Shown piece after piece: positions 24,901 through 36,180 of a stretch of 64,000 bases of DNA. Origin of the DNA: Hydnum rufescens UP504. Lineage: Eukaryota; Basidiomycota; Agaricomycetes; Cantharellales; Hydnaceae. A program made the position numbers and the translations under genes. The notes under the pieces were generated by a model. The model was given only the letters and a program-made list of their open reading frames with translations, was not told the origin of the DNA and made no database searches. The DNA lies in assembly GCA_014904985.1 (NCBI GenBank), contig MU128968.1, positions 124,001 through 188,000 on the forward strand, read 5' to 3'. How positions within the stretch are numbered: position 1 is the stretch's first letter; the number at the start of each line of letters is the position of its first letter.

Positions 24901-25808
24901 CGCCTGGCTGTCCTCGACCAGCAATTCTCATTGCCGGAAGTAGCATTTATCGGATTCTTGACAAGCCATCTGTACATCGCATGGCTGCCACGAGTCAATT
25001 AGACTTGGATCCCATCAGAATTAAAATCGATCAGTTAATGGGCCTGAATAATCGTAAAGATCTCACTGCATAATGCGTGGGCTAAAAGTAATTAACATTT
25101 GGTCTCATCATTTGTTCAGAGGGAAACGTACCTGTTCCCAGGCAGGCCGGAACAATACACGCAGATGTACCCCAATTGATCATTCGAGAAGCCTTAGAAC
25201 ATTCTTCTGACGAACCACTGCAGCTTCCGCTTCGTCATCTCCTCCTTTACCGGCCTCATCAAATCCTTTCCGCTCTCTTCTATGAATTGCGCAGAAGATA
25301 CAGTAGTGGGAATGATGGCAGTGGCGCAGGATTATCTCCACACGCGTTGGCCGTCTCAACCTGTATCATGAACGCGCCTAGAGAAATGGCTGGAGTGGCG
25401 ATGCTCTCGGCGTCGACTACTCTCCTTCCCTTCGCACTGGAAGCGTTCATTCCTGTTTTGCTGGCTTCTATCGATCAAGAATCCGCTGCCGGCCCGGATG
25501 GTAGTATTCATGTGGATGTGCTGTGCTCAATGATTGGGAGCAGTGTTCTCAACGCATGGCATCTGGAACGTGCACGACAAACGGTCGAGTCTTTCTTTGC
25601 TGGTAAACCGGGAAATGGGGGCGAGGAAGAGAGTGGGAGTGGAAATAGGTTGGAGGGGAATGGCCCTCCCCGGTGGTCATCATTCGTTGGTCGGCTGGTG
25701 AACGATTTTGTTCAGTGGTTACTTTCACCTGACGGACCGACTTCACGCGGAACCTTGCTGCAAAAGCTTCGTTCGACTCCAGAGTATGCAGGTCATTTTG
25801 TGCTATAA
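21956..25808 (+). CDS. Probable Mediator complex subunit 5 (Med5/Nut1-like)
   Basis: The gene model is good; the family name is less sure. Exon 1 starts at ATG 21956 (MSLLALTRDLFLSGFPAEK). A 59-nt intron beginning GTACGC leads to WEALVREWADRHGSTVTQ and FGNEIWGAIRPLLTVYPRDR, then by a further intron to LLAAPLLGASKKPEDLSLLD. Later exons are all helical: PEVLCLILDSLSDTSLISSA, TVGCGNTPSAVAHLLAAF, MLSYAFLTTTWSNLSLHSLL and PLQLPLRHLLLYRPHQILSA, ending STPEYAGHFVL at a TAA (25806-25808). An alpha-helical protein of about 1,000 residues with an ELFLRSF-like opening and a DFVQWLL-type C-terminus fits fungal Med5, a tail-module subunit of Mediator. Another HEAT-like scaffold cannot be excluded. Confidence 0.55.
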
Positions 25809-25880
25809 TTACAAGCAAATCAGATCAGAATGCCTGTGGGTACGTTTCTAATCTATAAGTAAAATGAAAAAGTGGAAGAT

Positions 25881-26659
25881 CTAGGAAGTCGTGGGGATGA
25901 ATTTTTGGAGGGCATCAAGTCCATCGCCTTCAAGCCTCATTCCCTTCCATTCTTTCATCATAGTCGCACCAAGAACTTTCTCGTAGAAGTCGATTGAAGG
26001 CTGGTTCCAGTCTAGGACCTGCCAATCAAGTCGTCCGCATTCTCTTTCTTTCGCGATCCTACCCAGGTGGCCAAATAGAGCCTTCCCGATCCCTTGGCCA
26101 CGATATTCAGGGACAACGTAGAGATCTTCCAACTAATTACGCGCCGCCGGGTTTGCGACAAAACGGGAAGAAACGAGTGAGAATGCGGATTAATCGTGAA
26201 ATGGGTGATTCCTCACGAAGAGCCCTGGGCGACCTGTCCAGGTCGAAAAATTAAAGAAGTAGAGGGCCATTCCTATTGGTTTGTCATCGGGAGAACCAGC
26301 GTGGCCAGAAAAGGCGAGCAGGGTTGAGGCGTATTTATTCTCGAATAGATTCTTCTGGAGCTAAATGCATGGAAATAATCTGGTCAAAATGCGTACGAGG
26401 ATGAGTTGCATCGGGACAAACAATTGACGAACAAGTTCTGGCGTTGCCTTGACTTTCTCTCGTGCCTTTTCATACGTGGCCTGTAGTTGGGTTAGTGATC
26501 ATATAAGAGGCTTTGGGAACCGCGTTCCTGCGCACAAGACTCAATATAAGCTCTAAGATGGCATCCTAGTTGGAAATTAGCATGTGGCCAGAATGGGGAC
26601 CAAGAGCATCTTACTATATCCTCTGAATGGGCCTCTCTTATGTGATATGTGTTGTCCAT
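25881..26659 (-). CDS. GNAT N-acetyltransferase, diamine/thialysine acetyltransferase type
   Basis: Small acetyl-CoA-dependent acetyltransferase. The start ATG (complement of 26657-26659) opens MDNTYHIREAHSEDI. Later exons give DAILELILS, then ATYEKAREKVKATPELVRQ, KNLFENKYASTLLAFSGHAG, IGMALYFFNFSTWTGRPGLF and LEDLYVVPEYRGQGIGKALF. RGQGIGKAL is the acetyl-CoA pyrophosphate-binding motif A. The C-terminus has WQVLDWNQPSIDFYEK and LGA, typical of spermidine/spermine and thialysine acetyltransferases. It is about 165 residues, the usual length for that subgroup, spread over at least five exons. The exact polyamine or amino-acid substrate cannot be told. It lies tail to tail with the preceding gene, 72 bp apart. 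Confidence 0.85.
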
Positions 26660-26791
26660 CCCTAATCTAGAGGGATTGTATGTGGGCGCTTACGGTCGGC
26701 CCACTCCGAAACCCTGAGCCATATCCGGGTCACAGATCGCTACCATTTTCTCCTTCCAGCTTACCGGCTTGTCACATTTTTCTCGTCCAGG
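26660..26791. promoter_or_regulatory. Bidirectional promoter, GNAT and DDX60-type helicase
   Basis: 132 bp between two divergent start codons. It contains a pyrimidine-rich stretch at 26750-26785 (CATTTTCTCCTTCCAG, then CATTTTTCTCGTCCAG) directly before the helicase ATG. No TATA box is seen. The second such tight head-to-head pair in the window. Confidence 0.5.
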
Positions 26792-29700
26792 ATGGGTGAA
26801 ACAGGTCCATTATCAGCAGAACAGGCGCTCGCTGCCCTCGATGAGAGGTTGGTATACACGGGCCAAACTGAGAAGCAAACGTAGGGACATGCTGGGCGCA
26901 TTCGTTGGCACCGAACTATTTTTTCTGGAAGGTATGCGATAGTCGGATAAATTCCTCCTCTCGTTTTTCCACCGTGTAATCTTCCAATTCCAGGCGATTC
27001 TCTGATTCAAAGAGTTTTAAACGACCCTCTCATTGCTTTGGGTCAAGCTGGAGGTAAGACATCATGGGAATTTTCGGGTTATTCCCCCCTGATTTCCATT
27101 CCTTGGGATACAGATTGTAGCCTGCAGCTACTTCACGCGTACTATGCGTTCGAAAGGATCATAACTGACTTCACCGAAAGAGGCGCTAATTTCCAAATCG
27201 TATTCTTCGAAAGTTAGTAGGCGATTCGTCAGGATAAGAATTTGGTTTGAACCCATCCTGGATATTTTAGACAGTCGTCACCTCACCATCGGCACTGGTG
27301 CGCTCAGTAGTCGGGAGATTGCTATCCGATCTTTGATCAGAACAATTCTTATTGGTCATGCTCTCCGCTTACTCCCAACCACATGTGTCTTCTCCAGTCC
27401 TACCGACCCAATGTACACGGATCGCCTCCATATTCAAAAGGTGATCTGAGTGTGATCACTGAGATAGGTTGTGTATCTCACTTCAAATCTCTTTATCCTT
27501 TAAGCCCATGCTTCTCTGTGTGAGCGATGGTGGAATGCTCCAGGACCATCTAGGATCCTCGTGTGCGGATTCAATTCTAATACAGAGAGGGCTTCTGCGC
27601 GATGCATTGGCCCACCATCTGGCAATCGGCCTGCTTGATGCTGTCGAATTCAAAGATTCAAAGGTACGATTTTTATCACACTGTTACGGACTTCTGGACA
27701 AACAGTCGTCAATCCAGATTATGACCTTTGTGTACGAATCCCATCGGGGAAGTGGCTCACATAACAGACAAAAAGAAACCCATCCCACCATTCCAACGGA
27801 AGTTTGGGATTCTGTGGTTGAAGCGGAATATCACCTTGCTGAGTTAGAAAATCAAACTGATTTTCTTTCCGACTTCACCTTCCCGGGAGACAGGGATGCA
27901 TGGCTCGTTCAAGCCGCCCAGGCATATTTGCAGCATGTAGATGCCGGCGATCCCCTGAGCCAACCGGTGCTTCATGCGTTTCTCGCGCACATCGTTCTTC
28001 TGACAAACTTGGATGTTACGGATCGCAGCCTGGGTCCCTGTTTTCTTGATCCTGCGCTCGCCAATTATGTCAGGACAGAGTTCTATCCCATCATGCTTTC
28101 CTTTCTCGGAGCACACCTCACTAAGGTCACTTTCCGGCCTGATCTCGATGGAAGAGTCTTTGAGCATCTCCTTCACGCCATCGTTGAGGGACATGAACTG
28201 TCCAGTTTGCTAGGACCTCTTGCTGCGGCCGAATTGGATGCGATCTGGACAAATCTGGGCCAGAGGGCATCCGCCTACGCGCCATTGTCTGCACAGTTCT
28301 CTCCTGTGAAGGCACGGAATTCCGTCACTCAAGTTGCAGGTTTGCCTCGCCTCCTTCCTCTTGCCAACGACGTCGTGGCCGGTATGCTCCGTGATATTGA
28401 TTCTGCCGCTGAGATTGGTGATGATCGTGACGACGAGGCTGGAACTCAATCTTCTGGAATTACTCAGTCTTTCCTTCTTCGCGATACGCACGTGTGGCCC
28501 AAGGGACGTTCGACGGTACCCTCGCATCATATCGGGCCTCACGTTCCCAAACCAGCCACTGAGAGACTTAGGCAACGGAAGCTGAGAAACGACCAGCGGT
28601 TTATGAAGCAGCTGCAGCGGCAGGCTGAGACCTTAACTGGGGCCAAAGGCGCTCGTTTGCAACAACAGGTTATTGCCCCGGTTGGCACTTCGAAGCATTC
28701 TTCGAATAAACCTCGGGAAAAGGCACCTGTTCAACAGAAATCTGGCGGCAAAAAAGGGCAGGTTCCCTTGAAGTCTGCCGACAAACTTCGTCAACAGATC
28801 AAGCAAGCCAAGGAGGTCAAGGTTCAATCAGAGGCTGAAACCTGGTGGAAAGCTCAACTAGCTGAGATAAGCAAGTTGATACCCTCCGCCCAAATTACTC
28901 ATCTCGACGGGCTAAAACGGAACAAAAAGGCAGATGAGTTGTGGTTAGGTATGCGCTCCCACTGTGCCTTCTCATTACAAACTCATACCCAAATGTTTAT
29001 TCTAGCTGCGGAGATAGCGGTCTACCGATTACACCTGGTCTGTACGCAATGGATTGCAGATGACAATCGTGAAGACCCTGAGACCTCTGATCGGTACCGA
29101 GTCAGCTTGCTCGCGCAGATCAGGGATCTGTCAACGATGGAAGGACTCACGAATACCATACGTGGCACAATGTCTTCTATCCTCCAAGCAATTGGCTTTT
29201 CGAAGTTGGAGCTTCCAAACGACACAGCCGCGGACGTTGCGGATAGGGCCTACCAGTTCAAATTTGTAAAGATAATGAGTAAGAGTAAAGGAACACCTCT
29301 CTTCTCGTTCTTCCCGATCCAAGAACACCCCACCGAGTATCAACTGCGGCAATTCGGGGAATACATGGACCGGTCAATGGACAGTCAACCGGATCCACGT
29401 ACGCAATTTGACCCCGATGCTTGGCAACGACAGGTCCTGGACAAGATCGATCAAGAAGAATCCATATTGGTCGTGGCCCCTACATCCGCAGGGTCGGTTT
29501 TTTGGTATATGAGCGCAGAATGCTGGCGCTCACTCCCTTCTTTCTTATCCAGAAAAACATTCATTGGCTTTTATGCCATGGAGCGAGTGTTGCGGGAATC
29601 AGATTCTGGGATTTTGATATACGTGGCCCCAACGAAGGCTTTGGTCACCCAGATCGTGAGTGTCGTTGGCCTAGCTTCAGACTCGAGGCATTAATTCTCT

Positions 29701-32700
29701 TAATCAGGCTGCAGAGGTATACGCTCGATTTAAAAAGGATTTAGGTGGCAGTAAGTAGTCATTCCTGAGCACTATTATCCAATACCCCTTGTCTTACGCT
29801 TATTGGACCTTAGAGAGCTGCTGGGCCGTCCGTAAGCAGTCCACAGGTATCAAAGTTGTTGCGTGGCATCTCATTTTCTTTGTCAAAGACACTCGAGAGT
29901 TGCAGCTCCACAATCCTGCAGAAACTCAAATCCTTATTACAATCCCGGAAATGTTATCCAACATGCTCCTTACCCCGGCCCTAGCCCGAGTCTGGACCCC
30001 AAGAATCCGGCGAATCATCTTCGATGAAATTCATTGTCAGTATTTGGGTCGCACCCCTTCGTCCTTCGCGTGATGCTTACGAGGAATCCTGTCACAGCCA
30101 TATCGGAAGCTGAAGGGGGTGCAGTTTGGGAACAGCTTATTCTCATGGCTCCATGCCCAATTATTGGGTTGAGTGCCACAGTCGGAAATCCCGATGATTT
30201 TAATCGCTGGCTTGAATCAGTTCAAAAAGCGCATGGTTTGTATCTATTGTTATCTGCGAAGCATTTGGGTCTCATACTCGTCTTCCCCCAGGATACAAAC
30301 ACTCCCTTATACTACATCCGCATCGCTACAGTCACCTTCGCAAGTTCGTATGGAATGCGCGTGCTGGGTCTTCGTCTGTTTTCACTGGTCTTGCGAAAAA
30401 GATACCAGGCAATCGCCTGGTTTTCATTCATCCCATATCGGCTCTCGAATTTCGCACGCAAGAGATCCCGAGCGACCTTTCGCTAGAAAGTCGGGACTGC
30501 TTGTCGCTCTACCGTGCCATGAAGGCGTGTGCTGGGCCTGAGCAACAAGACGAGCTCGTTCCGTTAGATCCTATAGTATTTTTCGAAAAGCGGTCTACCC
30601 GGTTTTTCCGCCAAAAAGATGTGCTGGAGTACGAGGAAGCCCTGAAGAGCAAATTGCGGGGCTGGATGTCTAATCCTGGTGGACACAAGCCAGGATCCCC
30701 CGCACGGCGTGTGATTGCGTCCTTGTCGGAGATTCGATCCACTCCTTCCGACTTCTGGATGGACCGTGATGAGAAAAACGAAGATCTGGTGAAATTATTG
30801 TCTGATCTTCACCATCAAGATGACCTCGTGGGTGTCTCACTTTCGAGCCGTTTGTCTTCACACTCATATCTTGTGTAGCCGGCGATTTTGTTTAGCTTCG
30901 ACCGTTATAAGAGCGAAACGTTAGCGAAAGCTCTCTTGGCGAAGCTTGAGGAGGCTGAGGCGGCATACCGTGAGACCAGTCCTATCTGGAAACAAAAGAT
31001 GCAAGAGTGGGAAAGGTGGCAAGCAGGCGCCAAGGCTCGTGAGAAGGACGCCGCCCGCGGGAAGAAGAAACCGACTCGGAAGGGCAGTGATGATGAAGGC
31101 GGTGATGCAGAGCCCGAACGTGGTAGTTCGGCGCCGGCACCCCCAAGCCTCACCAATCCCGACGATCCGACCCCTGAATTTACCTTCACATCTTTCAAAG
31201 GCTATACTCGTGAGGAACTTGCCCAAGACCTTGATCAACTCTCTTGGAAGGATATCGCCCCATGGCTCATGGATTGTCTGAAACGGGGCATCGCAGTGCA
31301 CCATTCTGGTATGAACAAAGCGTATCGATCCCTCATTGAAGGGTAGGTCGGTTTCAATCATATTGCTAGCGATAAATCCAGGGCTTACTTGATGATAGTC
31401 TGTTCCGGATTGGGTTCATCCGGGTTATGATTTCATCGGAAACACTTGCACTCGGGATCAACGCCCCCGCACGTACCACTGTGTTTTTGGGCGATTCCCC
31501 CGACTTGACAGCACTGATGTATCGTCAATGTGCAGGTCGTGCAGGCCGACGAGGGTTTGACCTAGTGCGCAAGCCGTTATCATCTTTTATTTCAAATCGG
31601 TTGTCCTGATTGGTGTGCTAGCTCGGAAAAGTGGTTTTTTTCGGTGTCCCTCTGGACAAGATACAGCGCTTAATGCTTTCGCGACTCCCACCCCTGACCG
31701 GGCAGTTCCCACTTTCCACCACCCTCTCCTTGAGACTTTTCAACGTTCTGGATGGTTCAGATAACGCCCCAGCGGCTCGTGATGCTGTGCGTGGAATTTT
31801 GGGCCTTGCTCGTCTGAGCGTGAGCTCCAAGACCGGAGAAGCCGAAATGAGGCATCACTTCCGGTTCTCCGTAGATTACCTTCGTCGATCGAAATTGCTG
31901 GATGAAGCCGGGAAGACATTGCTATTGACCAATCTGGCGGCTCCGCTTCACGAGAACGAACCTGGCAATCTCGCGTTGGTGGCCTTGCTGCGTGCCGGAT
32001 ACTTCCACAAACTTTCTGCCAACCTGGACAGTAATCGGCAGCAAACCCCCAGGGAGTTTGTGCTCGTGCTGAGCCACCTCTTCAGTAGACGATATATGCG
32101 AAAGATCTCGAACGCGGAAGCCAAAGAATTGATTGGAAACGCCGCATCGGTGGTTGTTTTGCCCCCTCTTCCGCGGGAGGCGAAGCGTGTTCTGGAAAGC
32201 CACAACCAAAGGATCTTTAAGATTTTCTCGAATTACACTGTGGCGTACGCTAAGCAGAGCAGCACGGTCCTTGATGTAGATCGCAGTCTCCCCCTGAGCG
32301 GCGAACTGCCAAAACCCGTAACTGCACCAGAGGATATACCTATTATAGAGCTTCTTCGCAGACGCGCGGTGCCTGTCGTCAGTCGCTCGGTGTTTGTGGC
32401 TAATTCGGGACACGGAGATAATTTTGCAAGTATCGAAGATCTGGATCGCACGACAAGGCCTGGATTGCACTTGAACAAGAGTGTCATTCCGTATATTCAG
32501 TTAGCTTCAGAAAGTGCGCCGTTTTCCCTGAATGCACTATTATACGATTTCTATGTGCACGGCTCGGTGAGTCCCTCATGTGTAGCTGTATTGGGGGCAG
32601 TCAATTTATTCATTCGTACAGGACGACACCTTGGTCGCGATAAATGGAATCGGTTGGTGTTGCGACAAGAAATATCTGTGCCTTTTTGATTTTTGATTTT

Positions 32701-33037
32701 TTCTTCGTATTCAGGACGAGGCGAAGTGTGGTACATTCTGAATGACTTCTTCCTTGTGTTGGTGCAGCTGCAGACGAACATTGAACAATTGTTCCGACAA
32801 GCGATCAAGGACGCGAATGCGGATGCGGAGGGCGGGGATACCTTCGAGCTGCCGAGCTTGGATGACGATCTTGAGGACCGACGCGAGTATTTCGCGTCGA
32901 AAGAAGGTGTGCAAGGTGTGAGCGAGGCGTTTCCTCAGCGGCCCCCCTCGATTCCTGAGGGAGACTGGGATGTGTACCGGGTGGTCGCGGCTGTGCGGGG
33001 CGAATTTGAAACCAAGTTCAAAGCTATGTGGGCGTAG
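26792..33037 (+). CDS. DDX60-type Ski2-like DExH RNA helicase
   Basis: Very large helicase, about 1,800-1,900 residues. The N-terminal exons read [39 protein letters not shown] and [16 protein letters not shown], resembling the N-terminal PIN-like part of DDX60. A long middle region follows, with a lysine-rich linker at about 28,700-28,840. The helicase core begins near 29,410: [20 protein letters not shown], motif I TSAG/KTF split by an intron, APTKALV, motif II DEIH at about 30,027, motif III SAT in [15 protein letters not shown] charged low-complexity insert follows ([22 protein letters not shown]). RecA2 has [22 protein letters not shown] and the motif VI region [12 protein letters not shown], then a C-terminal helical part ending KFKAMWA (TAG 33035-33037). 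All motifs look intact. In animals DDX60 assists sensing of viral RNA; the fungal role is unknown. Confidence 0.9.
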
Positions 33038-33448
33038 TTTACATAATAACTAATGTTACATAAGCGATGATGAGCATCGACGGAGATAATCGGACTGGAG
33101 TCAGACATAACTGCTACGGTTGTGGGACAGCTAGATATTCATTGTTTATCTTTGAAAACGAAAGCCGTTAGTGCGAGATCTAAATTGAGATTACACACCG
33201 CCGCGGGTTTAAGGGCGGCGATAGAGCGTCTGTTTCCGAGTACCGGGTGTATTCAGATCGCGTGGTAGAAAGGCAACTAAAAACAGTCTCAAACTAGCGC
33301 TCAACCGCCTTTCTCATCTCTCCCCCGTATTTTGCAGTCCGTTCCAGAGGAATTGTGGGGTGTTACTGCGATCAACTATAGACGAATTTTAACCTCTACG
33401 ATCGTGGTCATCCACCGTGGTAACACACTAGACCGGCTTGGGAACACC
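33038..33448. other. Intergenic region, helicase to phosphodiesterase
   Basis: About 410 bp with no gene. CCGCCGCGGGTTTAAGGGCGGC near 33,200 is a small GC-rich imperfect inverted repeat. It presumably holds the helicase terminator and the phosphodiesterase promoter. Confidence 0.4.
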
Positions 33449-35964
33449 ATGTGTTCCCATAGTGCTTCGGCCTCGAACCCTTTCTCTGACCGATGCATCT
33501 CTTCTCCCCTTGGCTTTTTGTATGACTCGCCAGTGCAAGAAACATTGGTCACACGGAGGCGAAGTGTGGATGTTGGCGGTCTCTCCCTTGCTCTGCAGGA
33601 TCGCAACTCTGGCAAAGGCTGGGGGGGTTGGGATGAGTCAGAGAATGTCTCTTTTCCGTGAGCACCAGTTTTCTTGCAACCGCTTGAGGGTGGCTAAACA
33701 ATTGTTTGAAGATATGCCGAGCTTTTGGTGAGGATGTACCTGCAAACGACGCACCCCAGTCCCCCCACATGGTCATTCCCTTCTCCACCATCGTCCTCCC
33801 GATCACACCTTATAAATACTATCGGAACTTGGGCATTTGATCCCCACAGTTTATCGGAAAATGAAACTTTCACCTGCGTGTGCCTCATATTCGAAGTCTT
33901 ATTCATGGTTGATGGCATGGAGGAAGAGGTTCAGCTTCAGCCACGGGACCTTACGCCATTCCTCTGTGCGGTTCGCTCAATATACGATCCCCAGAATGCG
34001 TACCACAATTATCAACATGCGCTTGACGTCCTCCAGGCCATGTATGTCTTCCTTGTCGAGGCCGGCTGTATCCCCCCGATATCAATATTGGAAACAGTGT
34101 CGGATGATCATCGACCGAAGTGGAGGCGAAACTTGGACACTCCAGGGAGAACCAAACATATACTCTCTAATACAGATGTTTTTACCCTATTCATTGCAGC
34201 AATTGGCCACGACGTTGGACACCCCGGCTTGAACAACACTTTTATGGTCAGTGACATGTCCCGATTACGTCCGATCTCCAACTCATGGATTTCCCAGAAA
34301 AATGCATCCACACCCCTCTCTTCTATGTACGATCACACATCCACTCTGGAACGAATGCACTGTACACTACTCCTCCAGCTCATGCGAAACTCTGGGCTGG
34401 GGCATCTCATCAACTCCAATCCGCTCGTGACTGCGCATCCTACACAGGAACCCATGGATCTCATCCGCGACGAACCCTTGGCATCGTCTAGCTCGGCGCC
34501 GATGATACCAACCGCCTTACCCCGTCCTTCCGCTATTAGCATACGCAGCATGCTAGTCCAGACTGTCCTGGCGACAGACATGAGTATACATGCTCGCTGG
34601 ATGAACGAGTTTTCTGAGTTTGCCGACCTTGCGGAGGCTAACATGGAGAGCGATGCTTCTTCCGTAGAACATGCCTTGGCAAGTGACGAGATTGAGAGTG
34701 CTAGACTCATCATCTGTCAAGCTCTTCTGAAGTGCGCGGACATTAGTAACCCTGTAAGCCGCCTCGGGTAGGAGATATTCTTGGTAGATATATTTGCTCA
34801 CCTTTTACTTCATAGGCTCGACCTCATGCGATATCTAAAATGTGGTCTACTGCGTTGTTGAATGAATGGTTTGCTCAGGCTACGTTGGAACGTTCTCTCT
34901 CCCTCCCCGTCTCCGTTCCAGCGTCGTCTCCCCCACTGCATTCTAGCCAATGGCCAGGATTGCCCCTCCAGGCGCACTACCCACCATCATCCCCCCCACA
35001 TTCCGGAGTCTCTACACCAAGCGCATACACGTTGCGCGCAACCCGCGATCAAGTGCAAGGTCAACTTGGATTTATTGACATGTGCGCAGGACCTCTGTTC
35101 GCTCTGGTATCTCGCTTTGCGCCCGAGCTTGAGCTCTTTTGCATACGCTGTAATGACAATCGAGCAGTATGGCAGACTAGCTTGGACGGAGTGATTGCGG
35201 CGGAGAAGGCCTTTCATGATACGCCATCTCTCCCTTCGTCACTAATTCCCGAACCCCCCTTATCCGAACCATCTCCTCCACCATGTCCTGAATGTCTGGC
35301 CGTGTTGACCGTGAATACGGACGCAGAGTCCTCTCACTCAACACCTCCGTTGTTATCTTCAGGTCGATTTACTCCCCATTGTCATTCGATCTCGTCCTCC
35401 ATGTCATCTTTGCATTCAGGGGCTCAGCTTGACGTGCCTACTCCTAAGAGAGTTCAGGGTTCCGTCGCTTCATTCCATCTTTCTGACACCCCGAAGTGGT
35501 CGATCGCCCGACCGTCCCAGAGTTCAACACCGTCGGATTCATCCCCATCCTTATATCACTCGGCTCTCCCATCCCCAATCGATAGCATCAGCATTAATGA
35601 AGGCAATGAGGGAGAGCAAGACGTTACGGGATCGAATTCACTCTGTGTCTCTTTTCCGCCATCGCCCCGTCGGGCGAGCACGACTGAACTGATAGCGACA
35701 ACCTCCGCTACCGTCCCCACCCTCGGTGATTTATGGCGTTCTTCGCCGAGGCGCTCGGTAACCAGGTCCGCAAAGTCCAAGTTTTTGGAGGAAGACAGAA
35801 CGGATGGTTGGCAATTCGCGCACTCGGTCGGATTCACAGCCATACGCACGGCATATCGGGCGAATGCCCGCAGTCATGTGCCATATGGCGATGCTCGGTT
35901 CAGGCGCCGTTCTGTTGGATTGCTGTCAAGGGAGCGGACTGCTGCGCCATCGAGTGTGCGTTGA
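33449..35964 (+). CDS. Class I 3',5'-cyclic-nucleotide phosphodiesterase
   Basis: Hydrolyses cAMP and so damps the cAMP/PKA pathway. The likely start is ATG 33449 (MCSHSASASNPFSDR), with RRRSVDVGGLSLALQ before the first introns. The catalytic domain starts near 33,790 (SSSRSHLINTIGTWAFDPHS). Its metal-binding signature is complete: YHNYQHALDVLQAMY (HNxxH), AAIGHDVGHPGLNN (HDxxHPG) and HTSTLERMHC. ALLKCADISNP gives the third metal aspartate, followed after an intron by WSTALLNEWF and GQLGFIDMCAGPLFALVSR, the usual end of the domain. A long serine/proline-rich tail follows, ending TAAPSSVR (TGA 35962-35964). That tail and the serine-rich N-terminus are plausible phosphorylation regions. Splice sites at 33,660-33,790 are not resolved. 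Confidence 0.88.
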
Positions 35965-36180
35965 TCGATTGGCTTGGACCTTTCAGTTTTGGCCCATCAC
36001 TCCTGTTGTTTTCTTTTTCTTTTTCTTGATGCTCGTTACAGTATTGTCAAAGTTTACATTTCTCATCTTTGAATTGCCATACCGGTGTACACGTATTTGG
36101 TTTCCGGAAGAAAAGGGCGTGGTCGCTCAAACTCTCAAACACGTTGCAATATTTCCATCTTTCAGCTTTGGGAACAGGCG

